Shown here: one piece after another, positions 16,713 to 23,939 of the stretch | Numbering within the stretch: position 1 is the first letter of the stretch | Layout of the letters: each line of letters begins with the position of its first letter | DNA from: Jiangella endophytica | Lineage (GTDB): Bacteria; Actinomycetota; Actinomycetes; Jiangellales; Jiangellaceae | Length of the DNA: 64,000 nucleotides | Direction of reading: 5' to 3' | NCBI RefSeq assembly: GCF_003427025.1 | Contig: NZ_QVAI01000002.1 | Span: forward strand, 310,001 to 374,000 | Translations under genes and position numbers: made by a program | Notes under the pieces: model-generated | Database searches by the model: none | Seen by the model: only the letters and a program-made list of their open reading frames with translations | Told to the model about the DNA's origin: nothing

Positions 16713-18605
16713 TCAGTAGACGCCGTCGCTGAGATGCCGGATGCGCACCGCACGCGTGCGCGACACCACCTGGGAGCCGGTGCCGTCGTTGCCGCGCCAG
16801 CGGATCTGCAGCTTGGTGCCGTCGTTCTGGACCGGCTCTACCTGCTCGATGATCACCCACCCGGTGTCGTCGTCGAGGCGGGCGAGGCTGCCGGCCTGCA
16901 ACTGCGACACCATGACCATCTCGGACCAGCCGGCGGTCTCGACCTGCGTGGACGCGGCCGCGGAAGGGCCGCCGCCGGAGGCGCGGGCGCGACTCCAGTC
17001 GGCGAGGCCGGACGTGCTGGCGCCGTAGCCCTCGGCGAGGTCGGCGTTGAGGTTGACCCGCCAGGACGCCTCCGGGCTGTCGGCCAGCGCCCGCGACCGC
17101 TGCACGTGCAGGACGGGGTGCGTGACGAGGCTGGGCCGGAGCGCGTCGAGCAGATAGAGGTCCTGCTCGTCGTTGACGCGGCGCGCCTCACGCGGGTCGG
17201 GGGTCCAGTAGCCCTGGATCAGCACCGGGTTCGCGTCGCCCGACTGCATGGTCGCCCGGCCGGGCACGGGTTCGGCCGGCTCGGTGGGGCGGTCGCTCCC
17301 CCACAGCGCCGTCGCGGCGCGGCTGTCGAGCCGTCCGAGCGCGACGACGGTGCCGATGTCGTCGCGGTTCTCCTCGCGCAGCAGCGCGTCGTCGGCGCGC
17401 TGGAGGCTGAGCACGACGTAGACGTTCACCTGGCGCCCGTGGCGGAGCAGGTCGGTGACGCGGTCGTGCGCCAGCGACGCCGCCGCCGGGCTCTGGCCGG
17501 CGCGGTTGGCGGCGTCGGCGACGGCGGTGGCGAACTCGCGGAAGTGGTGGATGACGACGACCAGCGGCTCGAGCTCCGAGCGACTGGACCCCGACTCGAT
17601 CAGCGCGACCCGGCCCTCCATCTCGCGCCACGCCTGGTTCAGTACGACAATCTGGTCGTCGAGTGTGGACGCGACGATCTGCACGTTCGGCCAGTCGCGG
17701 ACGCCCAGTAGATCGACGCGGCGGTGGTCGATGATCCAGACCGGCCAGCCGCGGGCGGCCGCCTCGACGACGATGCCGGTGAGCAGCACCCGCTTGCCGG
17801 CGCCGGACCGGCCGAGCACCAGCAGATGCCCCTGCGGCGCCGCCAGGTTCCAGCCGACCCGGGTGCCGCTGGCGTCGACGCCGAGCGGCACGAGCCACGA
17901 CGACAGGTCGCCCTGAGTCGGGACCGGCCGGGCGATCTTCTCGGGCAAAGCCCGGCGGACGGCGTCGCGGGCCCGCTCGGCGCGCGCGACCGGTTCCGGC
18001 GTGAGCGCGCTGCCGGTGCGGGTGGGGTCGCGCAGCGTGAGCCGGTGACCTCGGATGTTGTGCCGGCCGACCGTGTACTGCTCCTCCAGGTGCAGGTGCA
18101 CCGCCTCGGCGACGCCGGCGGCCCAGTCGGGCGCGGAGTCGTCGACCTCGGTGGGGTACTGGATATTCAGCACGTGCGGCACGCCGACCCACCCGCCCTG
18201 CCATTGCCGTGCGTCGACGTCGAGGTACGACGCGTCGGGCGCGCCGATGTGCCGGGCCAGGGCCTCGGCGAGGTCGGCGATGACGCCTTCGCGCAGCCGC
18301 CGCCGCACGGACACCGCGTACAGCGCACCGGCGCAGGCCAGCGTCGGCAGCAGGAACAGCAGGCCGATGTCCGACTCGCCGAGTGCGGCCAGGATCGCCC
18401 ACATCGACACGGCGAGGACCGCGACGCCGACGGCGCTCGCGGCCAGCTGCCACGGCGTGAAGCCCTTGATGGTGGCCTCGGCTGGGCGCGCTGACGCGAA
18501 CCTGTCGTCCTTGCCGTCCGGATCGGGTGGTCCGGGCGGGCCGGCGAAGGTGTCCACCGGGTCGTGTGGCGCCACGGGACTGCCTCTCGGTTGATCGGTC
18601 CTCAC
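16713..18605 (-). CDS. membrane FtsK/TraG-like ATPase (coupling-protein-like), degenerate P-loop
   Basis: A 630-aa protein with two membrane helices near the N-terminus (about 52-72 and 80-98) and a large cytoplasmic domain of FtsK/TraB or coupling-protein type. The P-loop reads GRSGAGKR (265-272), with Arg in place of the usual Thr/Ser after the lysine. The Walker B strand reads LVVVIHHF (about 347-355) without the expected Asp-Glu. ATP may therefore be bound but not hydrolysed, or hydrolysed elsewhere. The C-terminus carries a small beta-rich domain (about 560-630). It lies in the same operon as VirB4-, VirB6- and hydrolase-like genes, where a type IV coupling protein would be expected. No relaxase gene is nearby. 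Confidence 0.8.
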   Translation of the reverse strand: MRTDQPRGSPVAPHDPVDTFAGPPGPPDPDGKDDRFASARPAEATIKGFTPWQLAASAVGVAVLAVSMWAILAALGESDIGLLFLLPTLACAGALYAVSVRRRLREGVIADLAEALARHIGAPDASYLDVDARQWQGGWVGVPHVLNIQYPTEVDDSAPDWAAGVAEAVHLHLEEQYTVGRHNIRGHRLTLRDPTRTGSALTPEPVARAERARDAVRRALPEKIARPVPTQGDLSSWLVPLGVDASGTRVGWNLAAPQGHLLVLGRSGAGKRVLLTGIVVEAAARGWPVWIIDHRRVDLLGVRDWPNVQIVASTLDDQIVVLNQAWREMEGRVALIESGSSRSELEPLVVVIHHFREFATAVADAANRAGQSPAAASLAHDRVTDLLRHGRQVNVYVVLSLQRADDALLREENRDDIGTVVALGRLDSRAATALWGSDRPTEPAEPVPGRATMQSGDANPVLIQGYWTPDPREARRVNDEQDLYLLDALRPSLVTHPVLHVQRSRALADSPEASWRVNLNADLAEGYGASTSGLADWSRARASGGGPSAAASTQVETAGWSEMVMVSQLQAGSLARLDDDTGWVIIEQVEPVQNDGTKLQIRWRGNDGTGSQVVSRTRAVRIRHLSDGVY

Positions 18606-18675
18606 TATCGAAGGTGCGCGCGGGTGGGGTGCTGTGACAAGGGGCGCCTCGGCGTTGGGGACGACGGCGACGGTG

Positions 18676-19503
18676 TCAGCGGTGGGCCAGGGGGGTCTGC
18701 AACTCGACGATGCGCCACGGGTCGGCGGCGGAGTCGCGTTCGAGGAACGCGAACCACTGGTGCTCGACCAGCGCGCCGTTCCACGCGTCGCGGCCGATCG
18801 GCGTCATGCGGACGTAGAACCGGCGCTCGGCGCGGGTGTCGGTGTCGGGGGTGTCGACGTCGGTGGTGTGCGGCTCGATGGCGTTGATCGAGGCGAACGC
18901 CTGGTGTGCCGCCCACTGCTCCCAGTCGCGCTGGACGTCCTGTCGCAGGCCGTCGAGGTCGTAGGCGCTGGAGTCGTGCGGCGCGGCCAGCCAGGCCTGG
19001 ACCCGGTTCATCGCATCCTCGGACGACGCGTCGGTCGCGGCGTCGAAGCTGTAGGCGGCGGTCAACGCGGCAACGGCGACGGCGGTCGGGTCGGCGCCGT
19101 CGACGGTCGCCGGATCGGGGACGACGACGGGTTCGGGCTGCTGCATGCCGGGCGGGAGGGTGGGGGTCTGACGGGGGCCGGGCGTCGGACGGGCGGTCGG
19201 GGTGTCGGACGGTTCCAGCGGCTCACTGGCGTCGTCGCTGGTCTCGGCGGTGGTTGGGGTGTCGGCCGGCTGGTCGCCGGGCGGCGGGGCGCCGTCGCCG
19301 CCGGCATCGCCCTCGGTGGGTGCGGCGACGGGGTCGTCGGTGTCGGCGGACGCACTGGATCCTGGCGATCCTCCGGCGGAACCACCCACGGAGCCGCCGC
19401 GTCCGCCGTCATTCCCACCGCCACCGAAGACCAGCAGGAACCCGACGACGGCCAGCACCACAGCGGCGCCGACCAGCAGCAGCGAGGAGCGCGACCGGTT
19501 CAT
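18676..19503 (-). CDS. single-pass membrane protein with NTF2/VirB8-like outer domain (tentative)
   Basis: A 275-aa protein with an N-terminal membrane helix (residues about 8-26, right after MNRSRSS). A long Gly/Ser/Asp/Pro-rich linker runs to about residue 140. A folded C-terminal domain (about 140-275) has a pattern of helices followed by beta strands ending in WRIVELQTP. Small anchored domains of this shape in T4SS operons are often NTF2-fold, VirB8/TcpC-like. I see no diagnostic motif, so this is a structural guess. The ATG overlaps the stop of the SLT-CHAP hydrolase gene by four bases. Confidence 0.7.
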   Translation of the reverse strand: MNRSRSSLLLVGAAVVLAVVGFLLVFGGGGNDGGRGGSVGGSAGGSPGSSASADTDDPVAAPTEGDAGGDGAPPPGDQPADTPTTAETSDDASEPLEPSDTPTARPTPGPRQTPTLPPGMQQPEPVVVPDPATVDGADPTAVAVAALTAAYSFDAATDASSEDAMNRVQAWLAAPHDSSAYDLDGLRQDVQRDWEQWAAHQAFASINAIEPHTTDVDTPDTDTRAERRFYVRMTPIGRDAWNGALVEHQWFAFLERDSAADPWRIVELQTPLAHR

Positions 19504-20870
19504 GGGTTCATCCGCCCGTAGCCGACCACCGGCCCGCTCGGGCCCATGGAGAACGTGCCGGACAACCTCATGACCTGGTTGTTCTCATTGCCGCCGACGG
19601 TGACCAGCGTGCGGCTGGCCTCGTCGACCTCGACGACGATGCTCACGTGCCCGGAGTAGATCATGACGTCACCGGGCCGGGGCGGCTTCGTCGGCCCGCC
19701 GCTGCCGACAGGGATGAACTCCTGGCCGTGGCCGCCGGACTCGAACCACGCTTTCATGCCGATGACGGCCGGGATCTGCCAGGGATGTCGCCAGAAGTAC
19801 ATCTGGGTGCCGGGTTCGGCCTGGAACGGGATGCCCGCCTCTTGGAAGACCCAGCTGACGAAGTCGGCGCACCACTCCTCGCAGCCGTTGGCGATGTAGG
19901 TGTCGCTGATGGTGGGGCCGCAGTTGCTGCCGAACGGCTGCTCGACGATGCCCTTCGCGTGCTCCTGCTCCGCGATCTGCACGACGCCGTCGAGGCCACC
20001 GCCGCTGAAGCCGCCGCAGCCGGCCCAGCCGCCACCCTCACCCTGTTCGCCGTCCTCGCCCTCGCCGATGCCCATGCCGTGCGGCGGCGGGTAGGTGGCG
20101 TACTGGCCGTAGTCGCCGGTGCCGCCCTGCGTGAAGTTGGACGTGACGAGCGCGTGGACGTTCTCGACGTAGCGCCTGGTCTCGTTGTTGTTCCAGTTGC
20201 CGGCCGGCCCGGCGTTGTAGCTGGCCGCCGAGTACACGAACGTGCCCGGTTCCCATCTCGCGACGTCGCCGAGTGGCGTCTCGGCGCCCACACTGCCGTA
20301 GAGGCCGTCGGCGTGGGTGAAGAGGTTGGCCGCGGTGAAGATCGCGTCGCCGGGGTCCATGTAGTCGGGCGGGCCGCCGCCGGCGCTGTACTTGTACGCG
20401 TCCCAGGTGCCGGCGCCGAGGTTGAACTGCATGGGGCCGAAGCAGCAGCCGGAGCTCGGCCAGTTGGTGTCGAGGTCCTTCCAGGCGTTGCCGTTCTCGG
20501 TCAGATAGATGGCCGCGAGATAGGACGGGTCGATGCTGAACTCGTCGCCCGCCGCGGTGAAGATCTCGGCCCACGGGTCCGGGACGTTCGCCAGCGTGGC
20601 GCCGCCCGTGCAGACCTCGCCGCCGGGGGTCATCGTGCATTCGGCCAGCGGGGCGCGGTCGGTGATCTCGCACCACAGCGCCATGACGGTGGCCACCGGG
20701 ACGAACGCCAGGGACGCCGCGCCGACCACACCGAACACCGCGAGCAGCGCGATGCCCAGCAGCCACTTCCTGAACCGGCTGGAGCCCTTGCCGCCCGGAG
20801 TGCGCGCCGGCTTCGACTTCGTACGCCTGGCGACGACGGCCCCGCCGGCAGCGACCGAACCCTGTGCCAT
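19500..20870 (-). CDS. bifunctional cell-wall hydrolase: lytic transglycosylase plus CHAP amidase/endopeptidase
   Basis: A 456-aa membrane-anchored protein with a basic cytoplasmic N-terminus and one membrane helix at about 35-58. An SLT-type lysozyme-like domain follows (about 95-245), with candidate catalytic Glu125 in YLTENGN and the typical SAASYNAGP motif. After a Gly-rich linker comes a CHAP domain (about 290-456) with Cys334 in WCADFV and His408 in SGHVSI. SLT plus CHAP/NlpC hydrolases are standard in Gram-positive T4SSs, where they open peptidoglycan for the channel. The ATG is followed by a normal operon spacing, and the stop overlaps the next gene by four bases. Confidence 0.9.
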   Translation of the reverse strand: MAQGSVAAGGAVVARRTKSKPARTPGGKGSSRFRKWLLGIALLAVFGVVGAASLAFVPVATVMALWCEITDRAPLAECTMTPGGEVCTGGATLANVPDPWAEIFTAAGDEFSIDPSYLAAIYLTENGNAWKDLDTNWPSSGCCFGPMQFNLGAGTWDAYKYSAGGGPPDYMDPGDAIFTAANLFTHADGLYGSVGAETPLGDVARWEPGTFVYSAASYNAGPAGNWNNNETRRYVENVHALVTSNFTQGGTGDYGQYATYPPPHGMGIGEGEDGEQGEGGGWAGCGGFSGGGLDGVVQIAEQEHAKGIVEQPFGSNCGPTISDTYIANGCEEWCADFVSWVFQEAGIPFQAEPGTQMYFWRHPWQIPAVIGMKAWFESGGHGQEFIPVGSGGPTKPPRPGDVMIYSGHVSIVVEVDEASRTLVTVGGNENNQVMRLSGTFSMGPSGPVVGYGRMNP

Positions 20871-21175
20871 ACCCCGCCCTCCATCCGGGCGCCCGCGACG
20901 GCGGCTTGGTGTAGCGGACGTCTGTGTAGGTCGGTGGAGGGGTGGTTCTGTGACAGTTCGTGGACGTGTCGATCAGGCCCGCGGGCGCACCCACCAGCCG
21001 TCGGCGGCGGCGACGAACTCGGCCGTCAGCTCCTCAGCGCGACCGCGTCGACGTAGCGGAGCGGGAGCACATGGTCGGTTCCGGGAGGCGACACCACGCT
21101 GCGGGGGTCGGCACGTCGCTCAACCCCTTGTCGTCGGCAGTACGTGCGGCGTCGTCCACGCAAAGCACCCGGTTC
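20871..21175. other. 305-base gap inside the T4SS-like operon with a possible coding remnant
   Basis: On the minus strand a short frame ending at TGA 20973-20975 reads AEELTAEFVAAADGWWVRPRA. In the neighbouring frame just upstream, HVLPLRYVDAVA can be read. A single-base shift near 21040 would join them as the C-terminal end of a protein. No intact start or family is recognisable. Otherwise the gap shows nothing. The T4SS hydrolase group (16.4-20.9 kb) may have its own promoter here. Confidence 0.3.
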
Positions 21176-22420
21176 CTACCGCGTCCACTCCGGTGTCGGC
21201 CGGCGCCGGTCGATCAGCGACGAGGTCGCGTACTGCGCGCCGACGTGCAGGGCCCACGCCAGCGCGACCAGCCCGAAGAACCAGCGCTCACTCGTCGTCG
21301 CGATGTCCCAGTACGCGAGCGGCCAGGCCAGCAGCCCGACGGCCACCGGAACGTAGATGAGCTCCAAGCCGCTCCGGTGCCCGATGGAGATGTAGGCGAT
21401 GTAGCCGTAGATGGCCACCACGATCGCGACCGCGACCGGGAACCGCAGCGCGACGTCCAGCGCGTCGGGCCCGGCCGCCGCCGGGCGGATGAGGCCGTGC
21501 GCATCGATGAGGACGACGGCCAGGAACACGAACGTGGCGCCGATGACGATGTAGCCGGCCCTGACGGCACGGCCACCCGCATCCGTCCGCGCCCACCGCG
21601 TCAGGTCGCTCACCTCCGACGTGCCGGAGGTGTCCCGGAACACCCGGGCTTCGTCCCATCGTCCGACGACGATCCACAGACCGACGAGCAGGCCGTTGTA
21701 GGTCAGCCAGACGACGACGCCGACGACGTAGACCCATTGCTCGGCCGCTGAGGCAAGGTCCCAGTAAGCGATCGGCCAGGCCAGCAGGAAGGCGGAGAAG
21801 AGAACGTGGGCGAAGAGCAGCCCGGCGGCCGACTCCGATCGTGCGGCCCCGAGCAGGATGACGTAGACGAGCATGACGATCAGACGCAGCACCGGCTGAC
21901 CGTCGTACCAGCTGAGAAGATCGGAGCCGGCTTCACCGGGTCGCATGAATCCGGGGTCGTACAGCAGGAGCAGCGTCCCGAGTACGAAGATCACGCCGGT
22001 GGCGCAAGCCACCAGCATGAGCATCGTGACGCCGCGCCGGTCGACGCGCCGGGGCACGTAGCCCTCCGACTCGAACGCCTGATCTGGCCGGCCGTCCTCG
22101 GCGGTCCAGGTCGCCTCCTCGCCCCACCCGGCATCCGCCTCAGCCGATTCGGGACCGGGCTGGGTGCTGGGGCCGGACGCCGCGGACCACTCGTCGGCCC
22201 GGTGACCGCGGCCCGGAGTGCCCAGGCGCGCGTCGTAGTCGGCTCGTCGAGCGGGGTCGCTCAAAGTCTCGTAGGCCGCGGTGACGAGTCGGAACATGCC
22301 GCTCGTGCCGCCGACATCGGGATGCGCGCTGCGGACGGCCCGGCGATACGCCTCCCTGATCTCCGCCAGTGTCGCCGTCGGCGCGACATCCAGCAGCTCG
22401 TAGTAGTCGAGGTCCGCCAC
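21176..22420 (-). CDS. J-domain (DnaJ-type) multi-pass membrane protein
   Basis: A 414-aa protein starting with a complete J domain (residues about 4-66: DYYELLDVAPTA, HPD motif at 33-35, then YETLSDPARRADYDARLG). The HPD motif is what activates Hsp70 ATPase. An acidic/polar linker (about 67-125) is followed by two similar hydrophobic units, each with several helices (about 128-255 and 270-400). Both contain the repeated phrase AWP.AYWD, so the membrane part looks like an internal duplication. There is no zinc finger or substrate-binding domain. The GTG start lies two bases after the stop of the preceding gene. A role bringing DnaK to the membrane machine is inference. Confidence 0.85.
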   Translation of the reverse strand: MADLDYYELLDVAPTATLAEIREAYRRAVRSAHPDVGGTSGMFRLVTAAYETLSDPARRADYDARLGTPGRGHRADEWSAASGPSTQPGPESAEADAGWGEEATWTAEDGRPDQAFESEGYVPRRVDRRGVTMLMLVACATGVIFVLGTLLLLYDPGFMRPGEAGSDLLSWYDGQPVLRLIVMLVYVILLGAARSESAAGLLFAHVLFSAFLLAWPIAYWDLASAAEQWVYVVGVVVWLTYNGLLVGLWIVVGRWDEARVFRDTSGTSEVSDLTRWARTDAGGRAVRAGYIVIGATFVFLAVVLIDAHGLIRPAAAGPDALDVALRFPVAVAIVVAIYGYIAYISIGHRSGLELIYVPVAVGLLAWPLAYWDIATTSERWFFGLVALAWALHVGAQYATSSLIDRRRPTPEWTR

Positions 22421-22422
22421 GG

Positions 22423-23256
22423 TCAGCCGATCTGCGGGTCCTGCGAGCCCGGCAGCCCTCGCTGCCGTGCGGGGTCGTCCAGCGCAGCCGGATCAGCCGG
22501 GAGCCGGCTGATCTGTGCCCTGCCCAGTGACGCGGTGAGGGCGTGGACGTACCACGACTCGGCGGCCAATTCCGCCACTGCCTCGGCCGACTCGGGCGAC
22601 CGACTCGGTGCGACTTCCCGGCTCGCGACGACGGCGATGACGATCCGTGCCGTCGCCCGCACCAGGCACGCCTCCTGACGAAGGCCCAGGCCACGGTCGT
22701 AGCTCTGGATCAGCCGGTCGTCCTCGAAGTCAGGCTCCGATACCGTCGCCAGGATCTGGCGACGCACCGGCGTCGGCAGCACGTCGAGCACCTCGGGCTC
22801 GTCCGGATCGTGCCCGGCTGTGCCGGCCTGGAGTGTCGGGACGGTGGCAGACACGGATCCCTTGCGCTCCTTCACCTCGCCGACGAACGGGCGCCGGTGG
22901 ACGGTGAACCGCCAGGCCCCGCGCCCGGAGAAGTGGACCGGCCGGACCGCGTCGATGATCGTCAGGGCGTCGTCGTCGACCGTCCATGCGTGGCCGACCT
23001 CGACATCGAGACCGTCGCGTACTTCGCGCTCCGGCCGAACCGCACCGGAGGCGAAGGCCACATCGCCGGCATGACCGGCGCGATCGAGGGCGAGTTGGAC
23101 ATCGACCGGAAGGTAGTCCCACCTCGACCAGTCGCCGGGCGTGGCACGGACGAAATCGATGTCCAGCGTCGAACCGGACCGGCCCACGTCGACCTCCGCG
23201 CGCGACGTGTTCCGTCGCTGCGGCGCGGGACCTCCGCTGCGCTCCAGTTCCGGCAT
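22423..23256 (-). CDS. unknown protein between YbjN-like and J-domain genes
   Basis: A 277-aa protein with no signal peptide or membrane helix. The central part (about 15-150) looks like a mixed alpha/beta fold with several Trp residues. The C-terminal part (about 180-260) is helical. I do not recognise it. The start at 23256 gives a compact N-terminus behind a weak GGACGGGG; an upstream in-frame ATG at 23295 is an alternative. Its stop is two bases before the J-domain gene's start, so the two are translationally linked. It is probably a cytoplasmic accessory of that protein. Confidence 0.7.
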   Translation of the reverse strand: MPELERSGGPAPQRRNTSRAEVDVGRSGSTLDIDFVRATPGDWSRWDYLPVDVQLALDRAGHAGDVAFASGAVRPEREVRDGLDVEVGHAWTVDDDALTIIDAVRPVHFSGRGAWRFTVHRRPFVGEVKERKGSVSATVPTLQAGTAGHDPDEPEVLDVLPTPVRRQILATVSEPDFEDDRLIQSYDRGLGLRQEACLVRATARIVIAVVASREVAPSRSPESAEAVAELAAESWYVHALTASLGRAQISRLPADPAALDDPARQRGLPGSQDPQIG

Positions 23257-23319
23257 CACTGCGCCCCGTCCTGCGGCTGACGTGCTCGAACACACACTAG
23301 GTGGATCACTGTGGGGCTG

Positions 23320-23892
23320 TCACTCACTCTCGTCGAGCTCGTCACCGGCGATGTGCCGTGCATCGGGAAAGGCCGCTTCCGCGGCGTCGAACACCGCGAG
23401 ACCGGACACGATGCCGGTGTTGATGACCAGATCGACCCGGTCGGCGGACGGGTCGGCGCCGAGATCGGTCGTGACCTCGCAATGCAGGCCGGTCCACCCC
23501 TCGTCGTCAGTCAGCGCGAACACCTTCGGCCAGACGTGCTCGGCGTTCCACTCGTTCGCGAAGACGATCGCCGCCTGGAATCGGCCGGGCGGCAGCATCC
23601 GCTCCCATAGGCCGTGTACCTGCAGCACCTCGGCATGACCGTCGTCGTCCTCGAGTGCGCCGAAGTCGAAGATGCCGTTCTCCCAGGCGCCGATGAGGTC
23701 GTCACCGTCCATGTCGTACTCGGCTGACATACCGTCGAGCGCCGCACGGACCAGTTCGTGCAGGTGGCTGGTTGCCCCACTCGAGGTCGCCCGTCCGGCC
23801 GCAAGGTCGCTGCCGACAGTCACCGGTACCGGGGCTGCCGCCGGCTTCGGCCTCCCGGAGATCTCGGCGCGTAAACGGTCGAGCTGACTCAT
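23320..23892 (-). CDS. YbjN-domain protein
   Basis: A 190-aa cytoplasmic protein. After a 45-residue Pro/Ala-rich N-terminus comes a YbjN-like domain with helix, beta-sheet, helix order. It includes the phrases RFQAAIVFANEWNAEHVWPKV and DRVDLVINTGI, the latter typical of the family's last strand and helix. YbjN folds resemble type III secretion chaperones, which makes its place between a VirB6-like gene and a J-domain gene notable. ATG 23892 has GGAAGGA upstream. A longer frame to 23943 would overlap the upstream gene's end. Confidence 0.72.
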   Translation of the reverse strand: MSQLDRLRAEISGRPKPAAAPVPVTVGSDLAAGRATSSGATSHLHELVRAALDGMSAEYDMDGDDLIGAWENGIFDFGALEDDDGHAEVLQVHGLWERMLPPGRFQAAIVFANEWNAEHVWPKVFALTDDEGWTGLHCEVTTDLGADPSADRVDLVINTGIVSGLAVFDAAEAAFPDARHIAGDELDESE

Positions 23893-23939
23893 GGCCCGGT
23901 CCTTCCGTGGTTCGTCGCCAGCAGCATCCGATCGGACGT

